From contig JAIVEN010000010.1 in assembly GCA_026686845.1 (NCBI GenBank), positions 21,984,001 through 22,048,000 on the forward strand: a DNA stretch of 64,000 bases, written 5' to 3'. Under the pieces are notes generated by a model. The model was not told the DNA's origin. It did no database searches and worked only from the letters and a program-made list of their open reading frames with translations. This document shows positions 1-10,689 of this stretch, in pieces. Each line of letters begins with the position of its first letter. The first letter of the stretch is position 1. A program made the position numbers and the translations under genes. Origin of the DNA: Adenanthera pavonina. Its lineage: Eukaryota > Streptophyta > Magnoliopsida > Fabales > Fabaceae.

Positions 1-758
1 AGTACTCAAAGAATGCAAGAAAAACTCATAAAAGTCTGAAACTTTAATCATCCAAATTTGAAAACACACATAAAATTTAGCTTTAAATATGTAAGGTAAA
101 ATCTAACCTAATAAGCTTAGAAAATCTAATTAATTTGAGCTCACTTAATCCTAATGGGATTAGGAGACTTTGTGCTCAAATAACACTCCTATTAAATTTA
201 TGAAACTAGTAAAATAATATTCTAAATATAAATGACAAAAATTCAAAGAAAATAATAAAAATAACACCTAAGCCCTTATAAATATGCCATCATATTAATG
301 AAATCACATGTTTGGCATATAACATGCTTATTTACAAGGTCAGCTATCAAAGAGACTACTAATTAATTAATTGGGCTTTATTAATTAACAAAGTTCATCC
401 CATAATTAATAAAACTGAAACTAACACTAATTAGGCCCAATTTCCCAAGTCACATGCTCTTTAAGTGAGTCACATGCTTTTTAAGTGAGCTATTTATGTT
501 GGCCTTGAGTATGAAACTTCTATATATGATAACATAATCATGCCATTTTTTTGCTCTTGGGCTTCAAATTCACTTAAGTGCAAAGGCTTCATCTCAAGTT
601 GCTTGTTGATCACACCATTCAAGGTCTCTTTCATTGCCTTAGCTCTAGATCTCATCAGTGGGCCTCCCATGCCTTGTAATGGATCAACTGTCTTCCACTT
701 TTGGATCACATGTTTAGCCTCCTTTAATCCAATATCTTGAGCTTGCTCCATGCTTGTA
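1..758 (-). repeat. Element 1 3' LTR (left edge open), containing the pol C-terminus
   Basis: Positions 268-758 match 7463-7948 in direct orientation. The match stops sharply at 758 / 7948, where the minus strand reads TACAAGC here and TGTAAGC in the other copy, consistent with a canonical TG start that has mutated here. Just upstream on the minus strand is a purine-rich tract GGATGGAGGAAATGA (about 759-773), a plausible polypurine tract. The pol reading frame passes through this tract and ends at 494, so about 265 bp of the LTR is coding. Bases 1-267 have no match in the right LTR; I infer that the right LTR and leader suffered a deletion, because no primer binding site is visible there. Confidence 0.7.
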
Positions 759-1715
759 TCATTTCCTCCATCCTGAGAAGGATTCGTCCTTGAATCTGAA
801 ATGGCAAAAGGAGAAAGGTCAGCAGCACTAAAAGTTGCACTTATGTTACCATATGAACTAGACAAGTCTATCTTGTAGACATTATCATTTATCTACTCCA
901 AGACTTGAAATGGTCTATCGCCATGTGGGTGCAGTTTGGATTTCCTTTGTTCAGGAAACCTCTCCTTGCACAAGTGAAGCCACACCTAATCACCGGGTTC
1001 AAAAACAACGTTCCTACGACCTTTGTTAGCCTGGCGAGCATATTGTTCATTTTTCTGCTTGATGTTTGCCTTTACTTTGTCATGCAAATCCTGCACAAAT
1101 TTAGCTTTCTACGCACCATCGAGGTTAGTAAACTCATGGGATGGTAAAGGAAGCAAATTCAATGGAGTCAAAGGATTAAAACCATATACTATCTCAAAAG
1201 AAGAAAAATTAGTGGTAGAATGCATAGTGTGGTTGTAAGTAAACTCAAGATGTGGCAAACATTTTTCCTAATTTTTAAGATTCTTTTGGATTACAGCTCA
1301 TAAAAGAGAAGATAGAGTTCTATTAACAACCTCTGTTTGCCCATTAGGCTGGGGATGTGCAACAGTAGAAAACACAAGCTTAGTACCCAATTTAGCCTAA
1401 AAAGTTCGCCAAAAATGACTCAAGAACTTAACATCACGATCACTAACAATGGACTTAGGTAAACCATGCAATCTAACAACCTCCTTAAAGAACAATAAGA
1501 AATACACACAGTATCATGACTTTTTGCACATGCAATAAAATAAGCCATCTTACTGAATCAATCTACAACAACAAAGATACTATTCTTTCCTGTGGAGGAC
1601 CTAGGCAATCCAAGCACAGAATCCATAGAAATGTCCACCTAAGGATGCGAAGGAATAGGTAATGGAGTGTATAAACCATGTGTATGCACTCTAGACTTAG
1701 CATGCTTGCACATAA
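494..1715 (-). pseudogene. Element 1 integrase core and C-terminal tail (broken)
   Basis: Minus-strand translation in several frames gives integrase wording: CKHAKSRV (second half of the HHCC zinc finger) near 1700, DSVLGLP near 1600 (first catalytic Asp region), then a post-core segment with VWLHLCKERFPEQRKSKL (about 945-1000). The last open piece (865 to 494, 123 residues) contains a GGPLMRSRAKAMKETLNG motif typical of the C-terminus of such polyproteins. There are stops in the core and the frame shifts several times. The zinc finger is interrupted by the SIRE-like solo LTR that begins at 1716, and its first half lies at 3779-3900. It would have integrated cDNA into chromatin; this copy cannot. 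Confidence 0.8.
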
Positions 1716-3773
1716 TGTTGAATCAAGAGTTTTGATGATTCCAAACCAACACTTAAGAGCTCGGATTGAAGATATCAAAGGAGATCAAAGTTGTTTCAAG
1801 TGAAGATTTTTTGAGTATTTGCTGTTAGATCTTTTGTAGAATCTTTAGTTTTAGGTGTGATTGGTTAAAAGATTTTGATTTGAGAAAAAGATGTTTTCAA
1901 ACCTTGATTTTGTGTTAAATCTTGACTTATTTGAAAAACACCCACAAACAGACGAAGTTTGTAAGTTTAAACTTAACTGTCAAGTTGGAAATTCGAACAT
2001 TGCTTTAGGAAATTCGAATTTCGAGCTAAAACTGAATAAGTCTGAAGAGATGGCTCTCTGTCAGACGAATTTTGGTTGTTCAAAATTCGAATTTTCATAC
2101 AAATCTGAAAGAAGTCTTTTTGGTAATAGACGAACTTCACACTTTCAAAAGTCGAATTTCAATTAAAATGAAGTTTGTGAAAACCAAAGAAATTCGTCTG
2201 AAACTATGATAAAGTGCATCTAAAATCAAAAGAAATTAAGTTTGATAAATGCTCTCTGACAGACGAATTTTGGCTTCCCAACATTCGAATTTTCATCTAA
2301 GTCTGAAAGAAGTTTCCTTAAAACAGACGAACTTTGGATCTTCAAAATTCGAATTTTAGACAAAACAAAACTTGAGAAAATAGAAGAAATTCGTCTGAAA
2401 CTATGATAATGTGCATCTGAAATCAAAAGAAATTGAGTTTGATAAATGCTCTCTGACAGACAAATTTTGGCTTCCCAACATTCGAATTTTCATCTAAGTC
2501 TGAAAGAAGTTTCCTTGAAACAGACGAACTTTGGATCTTCAAAATTTGAATTTCAGACAAAACAAAACTTGAGAAAATAGAAGAAATTCGTCTGAAACCA
2601 TGTTAAAGTTCATCTAAGATCAAGAATGATTTAAGTTTTAAAACTGCTCTCTGACAGACGAACTTTGAACATTGAAGTTCGAATTTTAAAAGCTAAGTTC
2701 TTGAGTTTGTTGAAGTGAAATATTGACATACGAATGATAAGAACTTACAATATTCGAATGATGAAGTTAGTCTGAAAAGAGTCTTTCTGACAGACGAACT
2801 TCACTCTTCAACATTCGAATTTCGAAGAAAGTGAACTATTGTGCCTCCTTTTCACGTACTAGGAACAGACGAATTATGGGCTTCCAAAATTCGAATTTCG
2901 AGGGCACCGTAGCAAATTGAAAACACTGTTCACACTTAACTGAAAAACTTTCCTCTTGAAAATTCGTTTGTCACATTGTGAAAATGTTTTGTAAGTTTCA
3001 AAATTAGAATTTCATTTCATGAATAGACGAACTTCGTGCTGTAACGTTGAAAGCTTTAACCTTCGGTTCCTTCAAAATTCGTCTATTGGCCAACCAAAAT
3101 TCAAATTTCAGTATGTCAGAAACATTAAATGCGGTTGGTAAATGGATAGTTTTTCAGAGTAACCGTTGGATAACTTTCCCAACGGATAGATTTTGTCTCT
3201 AACGGACATTTGAGACCTAAATCTATCAATATAACATCATTTGATGTTGTGGGTAACGAATCAAACTTGTATATACTGAATTTCTGCTGAATCTTCTTCT
3301 CAAAAGCTTTTACCCTCTCAACTTAAATATCTGTACTTGAACCTTCATATCTACTCTATTCAAGAGTGTTATATCATTGTAAACAATCTACTATTCACCT
3401 GGAAGATAGATTTACTTGTGAGGGGAAATCACAAGGGGATTGGGAAGCACATTGTGAAAGTGCTTAGAGTGTTTGAGAGAGCTCCAGAAATAGAGCATAC
3501 TCGTGTACTGTGGCATTAGCAAGAAGCCCGTTGAATTCTTGCTGTATAGTAGATAAATCTCAAGAGTTGTCTTGGGGACTGGACGTAGGTCAAGTGGATA
3601 GACCGAACTAGGATAAATCACTGAGTCTTCTTCTCCTTATCTTTACTTTTTAGCTTGCTCTGTTTTATACGTTGCTTCCCTTACACTGTGCTATCTTCAC
3701 CCATTTCATTTTGTGCAGAGAAATTTCAAACTTCCCAATTCACCCCCATCTTGGGAAGTCAGCCTTGCTAACA
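1716..3773 (+). mobile_element. SIRE-like (Ty1/copia) solo LTR, copy 1, in element 1 integrase
   Basis: Starts TGTTGAATCAAGAG and ends CTTGCTAACA, flanked by a perfect 5-bp duplication CATAA (1711-1715 and 3774-3778). TG...CA ends plus a 5-bp duplication define an LTR insertion, and no internal domain lies between, so it is a solo LTR of 2058 bp. The family name rests on known SIRE/Maximus LTR traits: a long LTR, a TTTTGATGAT start, a GGACGTAGG...CCGAAC stretch (3580-3608) and a final CCAATTCACCCCC. Inside, from about 1980 to 3120, the palindrome AATTCGAATT and the motif CAGACGAA recur many times, and a 197-bp unit is tandemly duplicated (about 2200-2600). A second copy is at 28755-30617 on the other strand. 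Confidence 0.88.
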
Positions 3774-3778
3774 CATAA

Positions 3779-5430
3779 TGCACTTATCACACACAGAAAT
3801 GACATCCTTTCTCATATATGGCTAATAGAAATACTCTTTCAAAATAGCTAAAGTCTTTTCAATCCCAAAATGTCCCATTAAACCACCCCTATAAGACTCA
3901 AGAACCAACAATTCACATATAGAACAAATAGGCACACAGTTTATTTCTCTTAAATAAGAAGCCATCAAAATGAAAATAGTCATCAATATCATGCTTCTCA
4001 CAAAGTTTCCAAACATCAGTGAAATCAACATCACATTCATACATGCTTTTCAAAGATTCAAAACTAATCAACTTAGCTTGCATAGATGTAATGAGACTAT
4101 ACCTCCTAGACAATGCATTAGCAACAACATTCTCTTTTCCATGCTTGTGTTTCAAAATGTAAGGAAATGATTCGATAAATTCAAGCCATACGGCATGCCT
4201 CTTATTGAGCTTATTCTGGGTCTTAAGGTATTTCAAGCTTTCATAATCATAATGCAAAATAAATTCCCTAGACCAAAAATAATGTTGCCAATGTTCTAAG
4301 GTTCTTTTAAGCATATACAACTCTTTATCATAGGTAGAATAATTCAAACATGCACCACTTAACTTTTCACTAAAGTATGCAATTAGTCTAGCCTCTTACA
4401 TCAAGATAGCACCAATTCCAATTCCAGATGCATCACATTCTACCTCAAAAACCTTAGAAAAGTTAGGAAGAACAAGTAAATGGACATTGGTTAATTTATC
4501 TTTCAATGTTTGAAAAGCCTGCTCTTGCGCCTTTCCCCATTTAAACACCACATTCTTCTTTACTAGCTCATTTAGAGGTGTAGTAATAGTTGAGAAGTCT
4601 TGAACAAATCTCACGTAGAAACTAGCTAACCCATGGAAACTTCTCACTTCATTTGCATTCCTTAGTATAGGCCATTTGCGGATTGCTTTCACCTTCTCTT
4701 CATCCACGTGAACACCATTAGCACCTACAATAAAACTAAGGAAAACAATAGAATCCAAATAGAAAGAACACTTCTATAGATTTGCAAAGAGTTTATTCTC
4801 ATGTAAAATCACAAAAATAGCATGCAAATGCCCAATATGCTTATCTAGACTCTTGGAAAACACAAGGATATCATCAAAGTAAACTACAATAAATTTTCCT
4901 ATGTAGGGGCAAAACATGTGATTCATAAGACACATAAAGGTACTTGGGGCATTACTCAAGTCAAGGGGCATGACCAATCACTCATACAACCCATATTTGG
5001 TCTTAAAAGCAGTCATCCACTCATCCTCCTCATTCATGCGAATCTGATGATAGCCACTCGTAAGATCTATTTTAGAAAAGATACATGCACCATGCAACTT
5101 ATCTAACATGTCATCAAGTCTAGGAATAGGATATCTATACTTAATTGTGATTTTGTTGATGGCTTGTAATCCACACACATTCACCATTTTCCATCCTTTT
5201 TGGGCACAAGAATTACTGGAATAGCACATGGACTAAGACTTTCTCTTACAAACCCCTTTTTTCATGAACTCCTCAACTTGCCTCTGAATCTCCTTAGTCC
5301 ACTCAGGATTTTCCCTATATGCAGGTCAATTTGGAATTGCTGCTCCTGGAATGAAATCAATTCTATGCTTAATGCCTCTAATGGGAGGCAACTCATCCGA
5401 TATCTCCTCCGGGAACAAGTCATTGTATTC
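3779..5430 (-). pseudogene. Element 1 reverse transcriptase, RNase H and integrase zinc-finger start (broken)
   Basis: Minus strand. The pre-RT linker (about 5430-5290) leads into RT with VPKKDGKW (about 5200), FSKIDLTSGYHQIRM and DEWMTAFKTKYGLYE, then the active-site box YFDDILVF (about 4870-4890), intact here. The connection segment has VRSFHGLASFYVRFVQDFS (about 4600). RNase H follows with FEVECDASGIGIGAILM (about 4400-4450) and the tail KHGKENVVANALSRR (about 4100). The integrase begins with HFGIEKTLAILKEYF and VCDKC (about 3780-3870). Frame changes occur near 4980, 4770 and 4390. RT copies genomic RNA to cDNA and RNase H degrades the RNA strand; this copy is not expressible as one protein. 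Confidence 0.85.
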
Positions 5431-5718
5431 CTACAACAGACTTAGGACACTAGATGGAAGAGAGTTATCAAGGTCAGAAATAATCAAATACGTATCCTTG
5501 TACATCAATACAAAGGATGTCTCACAAAACAATGCTTTCTTAATCTCTCCTCTTCCCGCAAACAATGTTACCTTACTCTCAACACTTTCTTTCTTTTTCT
5601 CACTTTCTCTCTTTTCCTTTCTTTTCATCTCACTCTCTTTTCTCTCTTTATCACGCTCTTTCTTTTCTTTCTCTCTCACACTACATTCTTGCGTGATTTT
5701 TCTTTGATCTTTGAGAGC

Positions 5719-6096
5719 CTACACTGGACTAAGTGGTGTTAATACAATGGTCTTGTTATTATACATAAGAGAATATTTGTTAGTGTACCCATCATACTTA
5801 ATCCTCCTATCAAATTGCCAAGGCCTACCAAGTAACAAATGACCAGCATTCATAGGTGCAACGTCACATAATACTTTATCATTAAAACTACCTATTGAAA
5901 ATGCTACCTTCACATGTCTAGTTACTTTAGCATCCCCACTCTCATTAAACCATAACAAATTATAAGGTGTGGGGTGCCTTACAGTCGGCAAACCTAACTT
6001 TTCAACTAACAAGGTACTAGCTAAGTTGGTGCAATTACCATTATTAATGATGATAGTACATACCTTGTTGTTGATGAAACACCTGGTATGGAACAA
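5719..6096 (-). pseudogene. Element 1 aspartic protease (degenerate)
   Basis: A 125-residue minus-strand frame matching plant gypsy proteases: it begins around CFINNKVCTIIINNGNCTNL, has an ALVEKLGLPT-like stretch and ends with LLLGRPWQFDR. In the family the catalytic motif is normally a D-S/G-G triplet in this position; here the sequence reads INNGN, so the catalytic aspartate appears replaced by asparagine. It lies between the gag zinc knuckle (about 6290) and the RT linker (about 5430), as expected for a gypsy polyprotein. The region 5431-5700 between protease and RT is a low-complexity Lys/Glu/Ser-rich spacer on the minus strand (a CT-rich run on the plus strand). Inactive by inference. 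Confidence 0.75.
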
Positions 6097-6161
6097 GTTC
6101 TCACGTTGCTATCTTTCTAGAGCTCATCTAGAAGCCAGCACTTCATCGACAACAACATCAA

Positions 6162-7262
6162 TTATCTCCACATCAGAACCATCATCTCTATGAGAGCTTC
6201 TTTCAGCCTCATCTCCTCTCCATTGCTTCTTTTAGTAGTCATACAACCATTCTCAAGAACTATCATAGTCCTCTTGTTGGGACATTGTACAGCAACATGA
6301 CCAAAGGCTTGACATTTAAAACACTTAATTTTAGAGGAATCAGAAGAGGAAGGTTTAGAAAACTTACTTGTAGATGCCTTTGACTTGCTTTCCTCCTTTG
6401 AATTGGTCTCACTTTCGGACTTGAAAGGTGTCTTATACTCTTTGTTGGATCTAGCAAATGATTCCACTTTTTGCTTTGCCTTCAAATGCCTTTCTACTTT
6501 AATAGCCTTATGCAATAACTCCTCGATATCGAGGTAGTTTTGCATCTCAACCTTAACAACAATCTCAAGATTTAATCCTCTAAGGAATCTAGCCATTGTT
6601 TGCCCAGGATCTTCATACACATTGACTTTTATTATAGAAATCTCTATCTCCTGGTAATAGTCATCCATACTCATAGATCCTTGCTTGAGTTTCCGAAGCT
6701 TCATGTGTACATCCTTGTGGTAATGATTAGGCATATATCATTTCTTCATAATTGTTTTCATTTCATGCCATGTCCTAACCGAATCCTCTCCAGTTCTCCT
6801 CCTAGTAGTACACAATTGATTCCACCAAATACTAGCATAATCAATAAACTCAACAACAACCAATCTTACCTTGCTTTCCTCAAGTTATGAATTCCATTCA
6901 AACACAAGCTCCACACGTCTTTCCCACTCTAAGTAGGCATCAGGATCAGTTTTCCCTTGAAAAGAGGGAATCTTCTTTTTTATATTAACAGGGAGATCTT
7001 TTTGGTGATCTTGATTATTTTTAGTTGCATGTCAGTTTTGTTTAGTTCTTCTTGGTTGTATCTCTTCCTCCTCAAATTCTGTTCCTACTTCTTCTTCACC
7101 ATCATTAGAATATATCACATGGTTTATTCCTCAGCTTGTCTTAGAATAAGAAGGTGAAACTTCAATCATATATAATCTTGTACTCAATTTCTTGAATTGA
7201 TCATTTATTGAGTCCATGAAGAGTTTCCAATCTGGAATTTGAGGTTCGCGACCACTAGACAT
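6162..7262 (-). pseudogene. Element 1 gag with CCHC zinc knuckle (frameshifted)
   Basis: The likely start is ATG on the minus strand at 7262, giving MSSGREPQIPDWKLFMDS, a common N-terminus for this gag type. The open piece 6734-6162 holds the retrotransposon-gag region (MPNHYHKDVHMKLRKLKQG, ARFLRGLNLEIV) and a zinc knuckle CFKCQAFGHVAVQC (about 6280-6325) with C-X2-C-X4-H-X4-C spacing. A stop or frame change separates the two parts around 6735-6900. Gag would assemble the virus-like particle and bind RNA through the knuckle. The protease frame follows immediately downstream. Confidence 0.78.
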
Positions 7263-7462
7263 GTTTTCAAGATCTGAAATGTTGGTGAAAAATCAAGGAG
7301 AAAATGGATCTCATCACTCCCTCACGTGTTTCACTCAAAATAATGCAAATGCACTCGTGTTTCACATTAAATCAAGACTTTTTCAAATATGATGCAATTT
7401 CTCTCTTGCCTTTTTCCACTTAAAGTTTGCTTTCTTATGAGAGTGCTAAATTAAAACCACAA

Positions 7463-7948
7463 CTAAGCCCTTATAAACATGCCACCATATTGATGAAATC
7501 ACATGTTCGGCACATAACATGCTTATTTACAAGGTGGGCTATAAAAAATACTACTAATTAATTAATTGGGCTTTATTAATTAACAAAGTTTAGTCCATAA
7601 TTAATAAAAACAAAATTAACACTAATTACGCCCATTAACCCCCAAGTCACATGCTTTTTAAGTGAGCTATTTATGTTAGGCTTGATTTTGGGCTTTAATA
7701 TGAAACTTCTATATATGCTAACATAATCATGCCCTTCTTGTGCTCTTGGACTTCAAATTCACTTAAGTGCAAAAACTCTATCACAAGTTGCTTATTGATC
7801 ACACCATTCAAAGCTTCTTTCATTGCTTTAGCTTTGGATCTCGTCATTGGGCCTCCCATGCCTTGTAATGGATCAACTGTCTTCTACTTTTGGATGACAT
7901 GTTTAGTCTTTTTTTTCTCCAATGTCTTGAGCTTGCTCCATGCTTACA
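7463..7948 (-). repeat. Element 1 5' LTR (probably shortened at its inner end)
   Basis: A direct copy of 268-758. It carries the same C-terminal pol coding sequence (7729-7940), as expected if the LTR itself encodes the polyprotein end. The outer end at 7948 reads TTACA on the plus strand (TGTAA on the minus). No tRNA-Met primer site is visible between 7262 and 7463, and the left LTR has more sequence beyond the shared part, so the inner end of this LTR and the primer site were probably lost in a deletion. Confidence 0.7.
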
Positions 7949-8716
7949 TCGTTGAGCTAGGTTACTTTTGTTACTTTGAGTTAGTTAACTTAGGTTAACA
8001 TTTTCTTAGCCATTAAGACACCAATTTTAGCATATATGGGCTGACATGTGGTGTCTTATTGAGGGGGTATTATCTCCAAAATATTGCATGTTGTTCCTAA
8101 TCCAGTAATATCCTATGTTGATTACTTTATACTTGGACCGGTAAAGTTACTTTTTGCAGCATAAAATCACTTTAAGAGTACAAGATTAAAGTAAATTTAT
8201 ATCGGATATAACTTTGTTATCCTATCTTCTAAAAGCTCTTTTTGTGGTGCCCATCTACTTTACTATTTACCTTTTTACCTTTTACAAATATAAGAGCACC
8301 TTTATTAGTATAAAGGCACTGTTAAACCTTTAACACTAATTATTTATTTTTTCTTAATCATTAACCCCTAGTGTCATATACCATTGGACTTATTTTGCTA
8401 AAAGTTTCGTTTTAACAATAATTTTCCATATTCACAAAATTACCCAGACTCAGGGAAAAACTATAATTTTTAGTTCTTTTATGTCATTAGCTATAATTTT
8501 TCCTAAGACTATTTTAGCTTTCTTCTCCATGTGATTTTTGTTGCTTAAGGACTAAAATGTAATTATCATAATTTCTAGGGGCCAGAATGTAATTTTTCAT
8601 TTTTTACTCGACTGGGAAAAATTACCTCTTTACCATATTTCATGTGAAACGGTGTTTGTTTGTTTTTGTGAAATCCTTATGCATTTGTAGATATCTAGCT
8701 TCTTAAGGATGCTACA
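7949..8716 (-). repeat. LTR-B fragment (5' part), minus strand
   Basis: Read on the minus strand it begins TGTAGCATCC at 8716 and then parallels the first part of the solo LTR at 17888: a CACCGTTT...ATGGTAAAGAGGTAA stretch, an AATTTTG...ATATGG stretch, a CAATGGTATATG stretch and a GAGGGGG stretch occur in the same order. It is cut at 7948 by element 1, so element 1 inserted into it. Its intact 5' end abuts the element 2 LTR at 8717, suggesting that it inserted into that LTR in turn. Confidence 0.65.
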
Positions 8717-10685
8717 CCTAACACCTACAAGTACTTTCAATCTTCATTTCCCAAGCCTTCCTTGGTCCTTTCCTTGCTAGTGCTAAATCCTTCACTTAGA
8801 ATTGTTAACCATGGGGTAAGACATACGTCCCAATAGCCAGGGATATGAACATACAAATATATTAACATGCTTCCACAATAATATTCAAGTGTAATATTCA
8901 ACATGAATGTGATATGTATGATATGCAGAGACGAATCCCATTAATACATGCCTAGAACCATGAGCTAGTTACCATGAGAAGGTAACATTAACCAGTGGCT
9001 CCTTCCAATGACTCGTGACGACTGATTCTAGGCTTACCACTCAACTCTCTTCTCAATAGTCATGACCCAACTAAAGACCAATGCACTAAAGATTGGATCA
9101 AGGCTCTCCTTCCCCCAAATTACCCAAATTTGTGGCTATTTAGAGAAGGTGCACCCCAAATCATAGCCATCTAAGTTTCCTGGCCATAGGACGTATATTT
9201 AGTAACTGGAATAACATAAATCGCACCACCTGAACACAAGGCCTCGTATGCAATTTAGCAGATTACCATACCACGTGGTATATAGAGCTTCGTCACCTAA
9301 ACCATAGCTCCTATCTGTGTATAACATGTGACAATACCTAATGCATACTAATATATCATAGTATATCGATATCTATTGTGCTAGCATACCATAAGAATAT
9401 ACATATCCAAGCATGGGGTGCATCATACTCATTAACATGCTAATATCCATCATACTCATACTATTTCGTATTCATTAGTACCAATAGCTATTTTCATCAT
9501 AATTCAAGATAGGGTTAGAAAACTCACTAGCTGTGTAAATGCATATATCATGGTATGAAAGCCTAGGACAATATTTGAGCTAAGAGGCATACTATGATAT
9601 GAAAAAGCAAAACATATACATATATAACATGTGCATATCATGATATGAAAAGTATTAGACATATATAAATAATCAAGCAAGATTACATAGGAAAATACAC
9701 CACGATTACCTCAGCTGTCCAAACCCACTCGATACCACGGTAGGCCAAAGAGGACAAAAACCACTACAACACATCACAAAATATGAGATTATGTCACCAC
9801 ATTGAACCAAACAAAAATACACAACCAATACATGATAATCCAACCAATCCAACCAAAGAATCCATTATTTAAACATCAACATAACCATTTACCAACCAAT
9901 TCAATACTTTCAAATTACTTCTCCGGTTTAAAAAATCCCAAATACGCAAGTAGACAATCCACATGACCATAAATTCCCATTACCAACACAATTTCTCAAC
10001 ACATAGACTACTCAATTGTCAACCTAATGCACAACTCGGCTTAAACAAGGCTTTCCAATGCAAACCCATACATCAAAACACCACAAACTACTCATAGAAC
10101 CATAATTAAACCAACACAACTTCAGATTCCCAATTATATCAAGAGTTGAGGGGTAGGGTCTGGGAAATGTACCATTTGAACACATTAAAGAAGCATTTAA
10201 ACTTATTTTAATCAGTAAAAAAGCTTTCCAACCGAAAGCCTAAGCCACTCTCATGAAAATCCACTATTTAAATTAAAGAAAATGGAGAGGAGGAAGAAGT
10301 ATATCACTTACCCACAAGATTTAAGCTTCTCTAAGGACAAAATCACGCTCTTAAGCTTTAAATGGGCTAAACCGTAGTAGAGCACTGAAAATCTCCTTCA
10401 TTTCCTTCTATTACATCCAGCTGAACATGTTTTGATTTAAACTAGATCTGGCTTTAGTGCCATGACGCCCCTTAAGCTCGCTATGATGCGAAACCATTCT
10501 GTCTTGATTGAAAGTCCAAAATCCAACAATGCTCACCACGACGCCATTAGAGATCGTTGCGGCGCAAGCATGTTTGTTCCTCTTCTTGAACTTGCTTAAT
10601 TTTGATCCTTACTCCAATCTTGGTCCCTTCAGTCCTACACTATTCAACAATGTTCTTCTTGGAATTAGTATTCGGGGTCATTACA
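8717..10685 (-). repeat. Element 2 3' LTR, missing its terminal 0.9 kb
   Basis: Matches 14804-16789 in direct orientation, from CTAACACCTACAAGTAC at 8718 to GGGTCATTACA at 10685 (TGTAATGACCC on the minus strand, the LTR start). The polypurine tract lies next to it: minus strand AAAAGGTAGGGAGGA, plus-strand positions 10686-10700. The homolog of 13902-14803 is absent here because an LTR-B copy (7949-8716) meets it at 8717; the rest may lie left of the window. No coding sequence of its own. Confidence 0.85.
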
Positions 10686-10689
10686 TCCT

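Larger units (their letters stand above)
1..7948 (-). mobile_element. Element 1: Ty3/gypsy retrotransposon, CRM/Galadriel-like chromovirus, degenerate
   Basis: A minus-strand LTR retrotransposon read from 7948 down to the left window edge. Domain order on the minus strand is gag with a CCHC knuckle, aspartic protease, reverse transcriptase, RNase H, integrase, then a C-terminal tail that runs into the 3' LTR. This order (integrase last) is that of Ty3/gypsy. All frames carry stops or frameshifts, and a SIRE-like solo LTR (1716-3773) splits the integrase, so the copy is dead. The right LTR ends at 7948 with TTACA, followed directly by LTR-B sequence, so the element inserted into an LTR-B copy. 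The left LTR may continue beyond base 1. The CRM/Galadriel assignment rests on protein wording (GLASFY, LLLGRPWQ, CKERFPEQRKSKL) and on the pol/LTR overlap; it is an inference. Confidence 0.85.

Noticed and set aside
5560..5700. A Ser/Phe-rich membrane protein on the plus strand
   Set aside because: It is a CT-rich low-complexity run that is the complement of the Lys/Glu-rich spacer between protease and RT of element 1.
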